64,000 bases of DNA from Mesorhizobium sp. M9A.F.Ca.ET.002.03.1.2 (GCF_003952365.1 NZ_CP034443.1:6069001-6133000), one strand, 5' to 3'; counted from the first letter of the stretch, positions 54,145 to 62,465 are shown. The notes: generated from the sequence alone by a model not told the origin. Translations and numbers: made by a program.

Positions 54145-55179
54145 GTGGAAAAAAGAAAGAGCATCATTGCCGGCTTCGATATTGGCGGCGCGCATCTGAA
54201 GGTGACGCGCGCTGAAGACGGCCGCATCGTCGAGGCGGTAACGATCGCCACGCCGCTTTGGCAAGGGCTGGACAAGCTGACCTCGGCATTCGACGAAGCG
54301 GCTCCGATTTATGCGGACGCCGACCTCAACGCATTCACCATGACCGGCGAACTGGCCGACATCTTTCCGTCCCGCGATGCCGGCGTCGCGGCGCTGCTGG
54401 ACGAGATTTCGACCCGTTTTCCGGGCGAAAAGCTGATCTACGCCGGGCGGTCCGGCTTTGTCAGGGTCGAAGAGGCGGCGCGGCTGAGCACCGATGTGGC
54501 CTCCGCCAACTGGCACGCGACGGCATCGTTGGTGGCCAAACGCGCCGGCGATGCCCTGTTCGTCGATATGGGCTCGACCACCACCGACATCATCGCCGTC
54601 AGCAATGGCACTGTCGCCAATGAAGGCTACACCGATGCCGAACGGCTTCTGACCGGCGAACTGGTCTATACCGGCTTCACCAGGACGTTCCTGTTCGGCG
54701 TGGCCGCGTCGGCCCCCGTCCGTGGCAGGCTGACACCGCTGATGAACGAGTATTTCGCCTCGATCGCCGACGCGCACCGGATCCTCGGCGTACTCGACGA
54801 GAAGGACGACAGGCACGCTTCCGCCGACGGCAAGGAAAAGACGATCGACGGTTCGATGGCGCGGCTGGCGCGCATGATCGGGCGCGACGCCGCCGACCTG
54901 ACCCCGCCGGAATGGCGCGAAGTCGCGCGCTGGTTCAGCGAGCAGCAATTGCGCAAGATCCACGACGCGGCGTCGCTGGTCGCTGGGCCGCTCGCCCGGG
55001 ATGCCCCGATCGTCGGCGCCGGAACCGGCCGCTGGCAGATCAGGCGGCTGGCCGAACGCATGGAACGCCGCTTCGTCGATTTCGCCGACATCATCCCCGC
55101 AAATGACACCGTTCGCGGCGAAGCCAGCAGCGTGGCGCCTGCATCAGCGGTAGCGCTGTTGGCGGGATCTCAATTGTAG
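54145..55179 (+). CDS. H4MPT-linked hydantoinase/oxoprolinase-family protein (MfnF homologue)
   Basis: 344 residues, GTG start at 54145. The ASKHA-type phosphate loops are visible: IIAGFDIGGAHLKVTRAEDG near the N-terminus, then ALFVDMGSTTTDIIAVSNGT (~155). IVGAGTGRWQIRRLAERMER lies near the C-terminus. The family was first noted as an H4MPT-linked C1 protein. Its archaeal member MfnF joins the aminomethylfuran unit to gamma-glutamyltyramine in methanofuran synthesis. A matching step for the bacterial methanofuran analogue is the likely role. The CBASS island begins right after it. Confidence 0.85.
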   Translation: MEKRKSIIAGFDIGGAHLKVTRAEDGRIVEAVTIATPLWQGLDKLTSAFDEAAPIYADADLNAFTMTGELADIFPSRDAGVAALLDEISTRFPGEKLIYAGRSGFVRVEEAARLSTDVASANWHATASLVAKRAGDALFVDMGSTTTDIIAVSNGTVANEGYTDAERLLTGELVYTGFTRTFLFGVAASAPVRGRLTPLMNEYFASIADAHRILGVLDEKDDRHASADGKEKTIDGSMARLARMIGRDAADLTPPEWREVARWFSEQQLRKIHDAASLVAGPLARDAPIVGAGTGRWQIRRLAERMERRFVDFADIIPANDTVRGEASSVAPASAVALLAGSQL

Positions 55180-55445
55180 ATGCTCACCGCCCTGGAATTG
55201 GCCCGGCTTGAAAGATCTCAACCCGTACCAGCGCATCAAAAATCGGACCGCGCGCGCAGGTCGCAACAGGGTGGAAAGTTCGCGTTCGGCACCCGCTCGG
55301 CGCATGTCCGGTTCGCGCCCTCATTTCGGCCGCTGCCGCCATGATGACGCTTTTCCAGAAGCGGACATCTGCGTCGCTACGACAGGTTGCTATCTTGGCA
55401 CCAGTGGCGGTCCTTCCTTTGACGTGTGAGCTACCTATAGCGAAA

Positions 55446-56357
55446 TCAGCTGCGCTGCCGGCTCGACGCGAGACGCTCTGCAAGACGCTGTTTCGACGTA
55501 CGGTCCTCGTCCGGATCGTAGTCCTCGTCTTCCTCCGCGAACTCGGGCCACAGCATTACCAGCGCATATTCCATCTGCTGGTGTAGGACCTGCTCGTAGA
55601 GGACTGGGAGCTTTTTCCCCCAGTCCGATTCCAGCCAGTGGCCCGCTTGGCCCTCGACGAGGTCGGACAGCGACGTGCCCGACTGCCTTGTGCGCCAGTA
55701 GATAGAGGAGCGCGGGACCGGTTGCCCCTCAAGCGCGCCAAGGCGTGGAAACTTGGGCGGCCGGTAGACCCTCAAGACCTTGCTATCGTGCACGACGGCA
55801 ACGGCGACGACCGCACCGTGGTACTGTGCGTAGGCGCGGGCGGCAGCATCCTTGCTGACGTCAAAATCCTCGTGAAGCGCGAGCACATGCGCCAGATCGG
55901 GATCGCGCTTGCGCTCAAGATAGGGGCGCAGCAGGGGCGGCGGCATCAACATCAGCGCCGCGAACTTGTTCGCTTCGACCTCCATGCGGGCATAGGTGTC
56001 CTGTTCCGCCGCCGACCACATGCGCATGTCGTCGCGCGAACATAGGAACACGTCGCCCTTTACGGGCTTGTGGCTCGGAATCAAAAAATGCCCGAGCTCA
56101 TGCGCGATTGTGAAGCGCCGCCGTCCGCCCCGCGCTTCCTTGTTGACGAGTATGCTGCCAGCCGCGCGGTGTTCGAGCATCAGGAGGCTGCCCTCAAATC
56201 CCTTCGTCTCCAGCTCGCCGATTTCCATAATGTCGAGCGCCTCGGCCAGCTCTTCGATGGGTATGGGGTAGGTCAGGCCCGGTTCGGCCTTCAGAATTTT
56301 GGTGACCAGACCCTCGGGCGATCCGGTGCCGTCGAGATCGAGCCGAGTCACCTGCAT
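55446..56357 (-). CDS. ImmA/IrrE-family zinc metallopeptidase (CapP-like CBASS regulator)
   Basis: 303 residues. The zinc site is RFTIAHELGHFLIPSH (HExxH at 86-90) with the third acidic ligand probably in RMEVEANKFAALMLMP (~130-145). A C-terminal domain (~170-300) ends in an acidic tail (AEEDEDYDPDEDRTSKQ). It is encoded 1 bp after an XRE repressor and divergent from the CBASS operon. In the known CapH/CapP systems an ImmA-type peptidase, activated by single-stranded DNA, cleaves the HTH repressor and induces CBASS. The regulatory role is inferred from this arrangement. An alternative is a free-standing toxin-antitoxin-like pair. Confidence 0.82.
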   Translation of the reverse strand: MQVTRLDLDGTGSPEGLVTKILKAEPGLTYPIPIEELAEALDIMEIGELETKGFEGSLLMLEHRAAGSILVNKEARGGRRRFTIAHELGHFLIPSHKPVKGDVFLCSRDDMRMWSAAEQDTYARMEVEANKFAALMLMPPPLLRPYLERKRDPDLAHVLALHEDFDVSKDAAARAYAQYHGAVVAVAVVHDSKVLRVYRPPKFPRLGALEGQPVPRSSIYWRTRQSGTSLSDLVEGQAGHWLESDWGKKLPVLYEQVLHQQMEYALVMLWPEFAEEDEDYDPDEDRTSKQRLAERLASSRQRS

Positions 56358-56358
56358 G

Positions 56359-56679
56359 TCAGGTATCCTTGCTCTTCAACCGCTCAATCATCGAGTTGAT
56401 GACATCGAGATCGCGGTCGGACAGGTTCTTAAGTTCGCGGTACATGCCCAGCACCCGCGAGCCCTCTTCCTCAGCGTCCGGGTTCTCACCGACGAGGTCA
56501 ACGACGGCGACTTCAAGCTTGTTGGCGAGCTTAATCAGGAGGTCCATCGACGGGTTCTTGCTGCGCCCCGTTTCAAGGTCCCAGATGTGCGCCTTCGATA
56601 CCCCGGCAGAATCGGCAAGCTCCTGTAGGGACAGTTTTTTCCTCATCCGGAACGCCTTGATCCTGTCCGCCAGCGCCAT
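56359..56679 (-). CDS. XRE-family HTH repressor (CapH-like CBASS regulator)
   Basis: 106 residues. The HTH is at ~5-62: RIKAFRMRKKLSLQELADSA, then GVSKAHIWDLETGRSKNPSM and LANKLEV. A short acidic linker (GENPDAEEEGSR) leads to a C-terminal helix (LSDRDLDVINSMIERLKSKD) likely used for dimerisation, and the linker is a plausible cleavage zone. AGAGGTG ribosome site. It precedes the ImmA-type gene by 1 bp and faces the CBASS operon across a 145-bp gap holding a palindromic promoter region. Confidence 0.88.
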   Translation of the reverse strand: MALADRIKAFRMRKKLSLQELADSAGVSKAHIWDLETGRSKNPSMDLLIKLANKLEVAVVDLVGENPDAEEEGSRVLGMYRELKNLSDRDLDVINSMIERLKSKDT

Positions 56680-56730
56680 CCGTCACCTCTAACCGTTTGA
56701 ATCTCATGGCGAACACATCGCCATACGATT

Positions 56731-56774
56731 TTGTACCAGAACAGTTTGACTTTGGTCAATGTACAACTTAATCT
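56731..56774. promoter_or_regulatory. Divergent CBASS/XRE promoter with nested palindromic operator
   Basis: TTGACTTTGGTCAA (56746-56759) is a perfect palindrome containing a -35 on both strands. Forward: TTGACT, 17-bp spacer, TAATCT (56769-56774), driving CBASS. Reverse: TTGACC, 18-bp spacer, TACAAA, driving the XRE gene. TTGTAC (56731-56736) and GTACAA (56761-56766) form outer inverted arms. An XRE dimer bound here would block both promoters at once. The sites are seen; their use is inferred. Confidence 0.6.
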
Positions 56775-56824
56775 TTATGAAAGCGTTGGAAAGACCCGGC
56801 GCGCCAGCATAGGGACCCCCGCCC

Positions 56825-58114
56825 ATGAACCAGCATCTGAACCCCTTCCGGCAGACCGATGCCCTCGACGAAGTGCTTCTCGACGTCGCGGCGCTGATCG
56901 AACTGAGCCCCCGCGACCGCCGCGTCGCGGACAACCGCTACCGCCTTCTCAAGCAGCATCTGGAGCGCAAGGGCGGCCCGCTAGCGCCTTATCTCGTAGA
57001 CGGCGTCAGCCTGATCTACGCGCAGGGCTCAATCGCCACCAGCACGACGATCGTCAGCGGCACCGAGGACGACCGGTTCGACGTTGACGCAATCGTCGAG
57101 ATCGACGTGCCGGCGCATTGGGACAATGACCGGGCGCTCGACCTCCTTGAGGAGTCCTTGCAGGGCTTTCCCGGCGTCGTGAAGATCGTGCGCTGCACAC
57201 GCTGCGTCCAGCTTCAATTCGCCTTCATGCACATGGACGTGACCATCATGGACCGCCGCGCCCGCATCGCGATCGAGCGGGCGGGGGAGATTTTCCACTC
57301 GCCCGACAAGGGCGACTCGTCCCGCGTGCCGTCCAACCCGTGGGGCTTCACGTCGTGGTTCCGCCGCACGGTCGGCATCGGGCAGGAGGCGTTCAAGGAA
57401 ATCCTGAGCCGCCACCGCGGCGCGGCGGGGCGGGACCGGCTGCCGCTTCTCAACGAGAATGAAAGGCTGGTCGTCGCCAAGGCCGACCAGGTCGATCTGC
57501 CGCCGATGATCCCGAGTGCGATCGACGCGCAGGAGGCCGTCGCGCTCAAGCTACTGAAGCGTTTCCTCAATCTGCTCTACAAGGGCCTGCCGGTGAAGCG
57601 GCCGCCCTCGATCTACCTGACCAAGCGGGCCGGGGATGTCGGTTACGTCCCGCAGGGCCTCGCGGCGCAGCTCTTCGCGCTCGCCGATTCGACGGCCAAG
57701 ATCATGCGCCACCACATCGCCTCCGGCACGCGCCCGCGCGAGCTTAATCCCTCCTACCATCCCGACAGCATCAACGACCGCTGGCCGGCCGAGGGCGCTG
57801 CGGGCGTCAAGGACATGAAGATGTTCGCCGAGCAGCTTGAGTATCTTTGCGCCCGCCTCGAACAGATGGCGATCGCCCCGCTGGACGACATGGCCAAGAC
57901 CATCGACGAATTGTTCGGCGAGCGCGTCGGCAAGGCGCAGCGCGAGGCCATGGCCGCCCGCTACGACCGCCGTCAGGAGCCGGGCCAGCTCTTCGCCGCG
58001 CCGCGCAGCGGCGCCATCGCCGCCCCGGCCATCGTCCCGGCGTCGCAGGCCTACCGCGAGGTCCCACGCCACAACTTCCATCCTATGATCCTCGGCGGCG
58101 AGGATGAAATCTGA
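56825..58114 (+). CDS. CBASS CD-NTase (cyclic oligonucleotide synthase, SMODS nucleotidyltransferase)
   Basis: 429 residues. The nucleotidyltransferase core has the GS motif in LIYAQGSIATSTTIVSG (68-69), metal-binding Asp86 and Asp88 in DRFDVDAIVEID, and a third Asp in FMHMDVTIMD (~138). A helical domain follows (~210-370). The basic/Ala-rich tail ends HPMILGGEDEI. On phage infection such enzymes make cyclic di- or trinucleotides that activate the effector. First gene of a three-gene operon overlapping the E2-like gene by 11 bp. The clade and product are not determinable by eye. Confidence 0.88.
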   Translation: MNQHLNPFRQTDALDEVLLDVAALIELSPRDRRVADNRYRLLKQHLERKGGPLAPYLVDGVSLIYAQGSIATSTTIVSGTEDDRFDVDAIVEIDVPAHWDNDRALDLLEESLQGFPGVVKIVRCTRCVQLQFAFMHMDVTIMDRRARIAIERAGEIFHSPDKGDSSRVPSNPWGFTSWFRRTVGIGQEAFKEILSRHRGAAGRDRLPLLNENERLVVAKADQVDLPPMIPSAIDAQEAVALKLLKRFLNLLYKGLPVKRPPSIYLTKRAGDVGYVPQGLAAQLFALADSTAKIMRHHIASGTRPRELNPSYHPDSINDRWPAEGAAGVKDMKMFAEQLEYLCARLEQMAIAPLDDMAKTIDELFGERVGKAQREAMAARYDRRQEPGQLFAAPRSGAIAAPAIVPASQAYREVPRHNFHPMILGGEDEI

Positions 58115-58604
58115 GCCCGCCCTCCGGCGCTCTCCTGCTGCGCAACTGGCGGCGATGCGCCGCCAGTGGCCGGACTTTGCAGGCCGGCGCCTTGGCGACG
58201 GGACGTTGATCTGGCAGGGGCCGCTGCGGCCGAAGGCGCAGCTCTATACGATCGTCATCTGCTGGCATCCCGTCACGATGTCTCTGCCTTACGTGATCGT
58301 GGACGATCCGCCGCTGCGTCCGCGCCCGGGCGGCGCTTTCGCGGAAATCCCCCACCTCATCTTCTATGCCGACAAGCCTGAACAGTCGGGCCTGTGCCTT
58401 TTCGATCCCGAGGGCCGCGAGTGGTCGCCGACCGACCTGATCGCCGACACCACAGTGCTGTGGACCGCCGAATGGCTAACCTACTATGAACTGTGGCACA
58501 TGACCGGCACATGGCTCGCGCCGGGCGTGGGTTACGAGAGCGTGGCGCGGATGATGAAGGCCGATGCGGAGGCCGTGAAGGCGGTGCTGAGCGATGTTCA
58601 CTGA
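58104..58604 (+). CDS. CBASS stand-alone E2-like conjugating protein (short type II Cap2-like)
   Basis: 166 residues. A compact ubiquitin-conjugating-like fold is suggested by IPHLIFYADKPEQSGLCLFD with the candidate catalytic Cys98, then TAEWLTYYELWHMTGTW (~121-137). This E2-only pattern marks the short type II CBASS operons, in which the protein attaches the CD-NTase C-terminus to targets and primes it. No E1, ThiF or JAB domain is present in the gene or operon. Overlaps of 11 bp at both ends show tight translational coupling. Confidence 0.85.
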   Translation: MKSEPALRRSPAAQLAAMRRQWPDFAGRRLGDGTLIWQGPLRPKAQLYTIVICWHPVTMSLPYVIVDDPPLRPRPGGAFAEIPHLIFYADKPEQSGLCLFDPEGREWSPTDLIADTTVLWTAEWLTYYELWHMTGTWLAPGVGYESVARMMKADAEAVKAVLSDVH

Positions 58605-59631
58605 CCGGCGCGCGAGCAGCCGGGGAACGCGCCGGCGCAAGCAACCCTGGCCCGCGGATAGGGCGTTCAGGATCCTCGCGCTCGATGGCGGCGGCATCAA
58701 GGGCGTCTACACCGCCGAACTGATGCGCCTGTGCGAAGAGCATTTCGGTAGGCCGGTGGCGTCGGTATTCGACATGATCGCCGGCACCTCGACCGGCGGC
58801 ATCATCGCCCTCGGCCTTGGCCTCAGCAAATCCGCTGCCGAAATCTCCGCCTTCTACCGCGACGACGGGCGGCACATCTTTCCGCCGCTGCCACGGCACA
58901 GGTTGATGCGGTGGTGGAGGCGGTGGTGCGCCCTGCACGGCCCAAAGCTAAAGCACGAGGAACTGGAGCGCGCCCTGAAGCGGCGTTTCGAGGATCATCT
59001 TCTCGGCGAGTCGTCCTGCCGGCTTGTGATCCCCGCCTTCATGATGCCGAAGACCGAGATCGCCGTCTTCAAGACCGATCATCACGAGGATTTCCGCAAC
59101 GACCACAAGACGCCGATGTGGAAGGTGGCCCGAGCGACGTCCGCGGCGCCGACCTATCTCAAGGGGCTGGAGCATGAGGAAAGCGGCCGCATCTTTATCG
59201 ATGGCGGTGTTTGGGCGAACAACCCGGCCATGGTCGCGCTGGTGGACGCGCTGACCGCCTACGACATCACGCCCGACCAGGTGCAGATGCTGAGCATCGG
59301 GACCGGCAACGCGCCGTTCTCCCTCAGCAAGGACAAGGTTATGAGCGGCCTCGTCGCCTGGCGCGAAGCTATCAAGGCCGCGATATTCCTGACCACCGAC
59401 AACGCCACCGCGCAGGTGAAACTCCTGCTCGGCCCCGAACGCTGTGTGCGGATCGAGCCGGCGGGCGATGACGCGGCGGTCGAGATGGACGACTACGACA
59501 ACGCCTTTGCCCATCTTCCGGGGCTGGCGGCGACGGATTTTTCTATCCACGAGGCCGCCATCGCGCCGTTCTTCGCTCACGCCGTCGTGCCGCGCGAACG
59601 GCACTACACTAGCACGCCGGGCAGGGACTGA
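58594..59631 (+). CDS. capV: CBASS effector: CapV-type patatin-like phospholipase
   Basis: 345 residues. ILALDGGGIKGVYTAELMRL gives the oxyanion hole G-G-x-R/K-G (31-37). MIAGTSTGGIIALGLG has the nucleophile Ser66, and IFIDGGVWANNPAMVAL the catalytic Asp203: the complete patatin Ser-Asp dyad. There is no signal peptide. CapV enzymes are switched on by the CD-NTase's cyclic nucleotide and degrade membrane phospholipids, killing the infected cell before phage release. Here the effector is last in the operon (CD-NTase, E2, CapV) whereas many CBASS operons place it first. Confidence 0.92.
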   Translation: MFTDRRASSRGTRRRKQPWPADRAFRILALDGGGIKGVYTAELMRLCEEHFGRPVASVFDMIAGTSTGGIIALGLGLSKSAAEISAFYRDDGRHIFPPLPRHRLMRWWRRWCALHGPKLKHEELERALKRRFEDHLLGESSCRLVIPAFMMPKTEIAVFKTDHHEDFRNDHKTPMWKVARATSAAPTYLKGLEHEESGRIFIDGGVWANNPAMVALVDALTAYDITPDQVQMLSIGTGNAPFSLSKDKVMSGLVAWREAIKAAIFLTTDNATAQVKLLLGPERCVRIEPAGDDAAVEMDDYDNAFAHLPGLAATDFSIHEAAIAPFFAHAVVPRERHYTSTPGRD

Positions 59632-59932
59632 ACGCGGCCTGTAGCAGTGGATCAACTTCGCATCCGTCGCGGCTGCAACTTTGTCTGCTCCAAGCCAGTC
59701 ACGAGTCTGCCTTGGTCTACATGCGGACATCGCGTTCGAAAGTCGGATGTCCGCTTTCGATCTGGCCACACCCAAGAACGGTCAGTCCGCAAACGGCCCC
59801 ACTCCGGTCATCGTGCATACCGGGTTCAATAACCGCAAAACGGTCGAACACCGCCGTTTGAGATCAACGCCACCCGTGTACCATGCTAAAACGCGTCAGC
59901 CCGGACGCCTACCCTGGTTCAGCATATTTCGC
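59632..59932. other. Gene-free region on the right flank of the CBASS island
   Basis: 301 bases without a convincing gene. A hairpin GCGGACATC / GATGTCCGC (59723-59731, 59746-59754) may end the CBASS transcript. The left flank (55180-55445, 266 bases) is likewise empty, with one unpaired GCGGACATC at 55361. These two gaps mark the probable island borders. Confidence 0.5.
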
Positions 59933-60523
59933 TCACCCCCGCGCGTCCCCGCCGCCGGCATCCTCGGCCGACAGATGATCGCCGACACGCTGCATCAGCC
60001 AGCCCCAGGCTTCCTTCTCGCCTTCGCCCGCGGTCTTTTCGATGGCAATCGAAAGGTAGGCGATCTCCGCCTCGATCTTGTCGCGCGGCAGCATGCCGAG
60101 CCGGCTGACCAGGATGGCCAGCTCCAGCACCGCCGCCTTGGCGCGGTTGAAGCCGGTGAACGGCGCATGCGTTTCCTCCCCCACCACGCGGCAGAAATGG
60201 CGGGGCCGCATGCCATCGTCGTCGACACTTTCGACTTCGAGGAGCGAATGCGCGAGCGCCGCCGCGAGCCGCGGCACTGGAAATCCGTCGACCGGAACGG
60301 TTGGCCAATCCTTGCGGCCGGTCAGGCAGCCGGCAAAGATGCGCACGTCGTCGGTGTAATTGGCGATGGCGAAGGGCACTTCGGCGAGATTGTCGAGCGT
60401 GATCGACGGCCGGAACGGCGCGATCACCCAGCCGTCCTTTTCGGCGATGATGCCGATCGGCGCGATGTGGACGTTGCCGGCCTTGTTGACCGTGGTGATG
60501 ATCGATTCGCGAATGTACGGCAT
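59933..60523 (-). CDS. DUF447-family (FMN-binding split-barrel-like) protein of the H4MPT cluster
   Basis: 196 residues. MPYIRESIITTVNKAGNVHI, then APIGIIAEKDGWVIAPFRPS and FAIANYTDDVRIFAGCLTGR, belong to the DUF447 family, found in methanogens and in H4MPT-using bacteria. The N-terminal half resembles flavin-reductase split barrels. Genetic work in methylotrophs links such orfs to H4MPT metabolism, but the reaction is unknown. It ends the reverse-strand operon that begins with the MfnB fusion, 3 bp after the DHPS-like gene. Confidence 0.85.
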   Translation of the reverse strand: MPYIRESIITTVNKAGNVHIAPIGIIAEKDGWVIAPFRPSITLDNLAEVPFAIANYTDDVRIFAGCLTGRKDWPTVPVDGFPVPRLAAALAHSLLEVESVDDDGMRPRHFCRVVGEETHAPFTGFNRAKAAVLELAILVSRLGMLPRDKIEAEIAYLSIAIEKTAGEGEKEAWGWLMQRVGDHLSAEDAGGGDARG

Positions 60524-60526
60524 GGT

Positions 60527-61918
60527 TTAGCGCTCTTTCTTCGCGCGAAGCGTGTGGCCCGCTTCGGCAAGCCGGGTGCGGTCGGTCTCGGGAGCCGGCG
60601 CGGCAACGCCCCATGCCAGAGGCTCGTCCTGCACATAGCGCTTGCCGAGGCGCCAGGCGATCTCGGCCTTCATCAGTTCCGCGCCGAGATAGAAGGCGTG
60701 CGCGCCATCGGCCTCGACGCCGAGCCCGGTAAAGAGTTCGAACGCATCCGTGGCAACCGCATGCCCCTTGCCGTTGAAAACATGGATGCCGTCCTCGGCG
60801 GTCATGATGCGGAAGTTGGCGTCGCGCACCTCTGCCGCCAATGCCTCGATGTCCCCGGTCGAGGCGGTGAACGGCTTGCGGTCGTGAACCTGCAGGAGGC
60901 CCGGATGGTAACTGCGCGGCAGCGCACCGTCGTTCCTGGCGGCAAACAGGATGCGCCGCGCAATATCGTGCTCCTCGATCGTTCGCAGCGTGTGCGGGCT
61001 GACATGCACGGCAAGCAGGTTTCGGATCTGCAGCTCCGAGCAGAGCCCGGCCAGAACGGCGGTAACGCCGGAACTGTCGGCGTCGGTCAATTCGGTGAGA
61101 TTGCCGGTGCCCATCAGCAGTTCGACTTCGGGCCAGCGACGGCGCGCCTCGATGAAGCGCCCGAGCGAGGCGGCAAAGCCGAAATGGATCGGGTCGAGCA
61201 CCGGATCGGCGATGAAGGCGACGCCGACCTTTTGCGCCGCTTCGATGGCCCGCCCGAGCGAATCCAGATCGCCCGGGGTGGACGGGATCAACACGGGCAC
61301 AGCCTTGTGGCCGGAGGCCAGCGGCAGCGTGTTTTCGTCGAGGCTGAGAAGATAGTCCGCACCGGCGCGCGCGCCGATCGACAATTCGTCCGTGCTGGCG
61401 GAATCGACACTGACCAGAAAGCCCCGTGCCTTCAGCTCGAGCACGGCGTCTGCCAGCAACGGAAACGGCGTTTCCGGCAGGCAGCCGAGATCGATGACGT
61501 CAGCGCCGGCCGCGGCCAGCGCCTGCGCGCGCGCCACCAGCGCCTCGAGCGACAGCATCGGCGCATCGACGATTTCGGCGAAGATGCGCATGTCGTGACG
61601 CGAAAGGTCTGGCGGCTCGCCCGCCCGGCCGAGAAAGGCCGGCAGATCGGCGATCTCGTCGGGGCCGCGTATGAAAGGCACGCCGAAATGGTTCGACAGA
61701 TGCTCGATGTCCCCCCGATAGCGGCCGGGCAGGATGATGCGGTCGGCGCCTGTCAGGGTGAGCCGCCGCTTGACGATGTCTTCGGTCATCAGCGCGGCGA
61801 CCTTGACGCCGATGTCGATGATCTCCCACGCAAATCCGGTCTCGCCCAGTCCGGCCAGCAGCCTTTCCAGCCGGACCTTGGCCAGATGGCCGGTAAGAAA
61901 GACCAGCCGCTCAGCCAT
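60527..61918 (-). CDS. Dihydropteroate synthase-like protein of the H4MPT cluster
   Basis: 463 residues. An N-terminal domain (~1-130, MAERLVFLTGHLAKVRLERL) precedes a TIM barrel with DHPS-like motifs: ALAAAGADVIDLGCLPETPF, GFLVSVDSASTDEL and VELLMGTGNLTELTDADSSG. C-terminal residues ~350-463 form a further unassigned domain. It probably couples the hydroxymethylpterin unit to the ribofuranosylaminobenzene arm, the methanopterin counterpart of folate DHPS. That role is inferred. It overlaps the flavoprotein gene by 8 bp. Confidence 0.85.
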   Translation of the reverse strand: MAERLVFLTGHLAKVRLERLLAGLGETGFAWEIIDIGVKVAALMTEDIVKRRLTLTGADRIILPGRYRGDIEHLSNHFGVPFIRGPDEIADLPAFLGRAGEPPDLSRHDMRIFAEIVDAPMLSLEALVARAQALAAAGADVIDLGCLPETPFPLLADAVLELKARGFLVSVDSASTDELSIGARAGADYLLSLDENTLPLASGHKAVPVLIPSTPGDLDSLGRAIEAAQKVGVAFIADPVLDPIHFGFAASLGRFIEARRRWPEVELLMGTGNLTELTDADSSGVTAVLAGLCSELQIRNLLAVHVSPHTLRTIEEHDIARRILFAARNDGALPRSYHPGLLQVHDRKPFTASTGDIEALAAEVRDANFRIMTAEDGIHVFNGKGHAVATDAFELFTGLGVEADGAHAFYLGAELMKAEIAWRLGKRYVQDEPLAWGVAAPAPETDRTRLAEAGHTLRAKKER

Positions 61919-62462
61919 GGCTGGCGAGCTCGGCGCGGCGTCGTCGAACCGAGGCTTCGAGTTCGGCGAGCGACTCGACCACCTCGGTCCGCTCGAAGCT
62001 CTTCAAAAGGTTGGTATTCTCCAGGTCGATCCTGCGCGGATAGACCTTGACCAGCCCATGCGGCGCCATGGTTTCGAGTTCCGGCGCGGTGTCGCAAGCA
62101 AAGACGATGGCCGGCACCCGGCACTTTCCCGCCTGGGCAAAGACGTTGGTGGCGAGCGTGTCGGAAATGCCGTGCACGCATTTGGCGACCGTGTTGGAAC
62201 TGGCCGGCGCCACCACGACGGTGTGATAGACACCGTGATAGAATTCGCCGACCGGGATCGCACTCGCGGTCTTGTCGTGCAGCACGCGCGTCGTGTCCGG
62301 GAAATCGAGCTTGAGCTTGTACATTCGCAGCACTTCGTCGGCGGCTTTCGACACGAAGACATCGCAATGCTCGAGCTGGTGAATGAGTGCGAAGCTCTCC
62401 GTAAAAAAATGACCGGAACCGGTCAAAACCCATGCCCAGCGCGGCGTATGCAGCTTCGCCAT
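61911..62462 (-). CDS. Flavoprotein (dihydromethanopterin reductase DmrB-like)
   Basis: 183 residues of the flavoprotein/HFCD Rossmann-like family. AWVLTGSGHFFTESFALIHQ is the flavin phosphate loop. SNTVAKCVHGISDTLATNVF and PAIVFACDTAPELETMAPHG resemble the FMN-contacting segments. Homologues in methylotroph clusters are linked to reduction of dihydromethanopterin to H4MPT. Placement between the MfnB fusion and the DHPS-like gene, with overlaps of a few bases, supports a cofactor-reduction role. Confidence 0.82.
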   Translation of the reverse strand: MAKLHTPRWAWVLTGSGHFFTESFALIHQLEHCDVFVSKAADEVLRMYKLKLDFPDTTRVLHDKTASAIPVGEFYHGVYHTVVVAPASSNTVAKCVHGISDTLATNVFAQAGKCRVPAIVFACDTAPELETMAPHGLVKVYPRRIDLENTNLLKSFERTEVVESLAELEASVRRRRAELASHG

Positions 62463-62465
62463 CGC

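Noticed and set aside
55446..56679. XRE plus ImmA pair as an independent toxin-antitoxin system
   Set aside because: No toxin-like residues are seen. Divergent placement on a shared promoter with CBASS fits the known CapH/CapP control better, though it is not proven.
55361..59731. GCGGACATC on both flanks of the CBASS island as possible attachment sites
   Set aside because: Only nine shared bases, in different contexts, one of them part of a local hairpin. Too short to call direct repeats of an insertion.
59681..62050. A 789-codon open frame antisense to the DUF447, DHPS-like and flavoprotein genes
   Set aside because: It spans three well-supported reverse-strand genes and has the composition of an antisense shadow.
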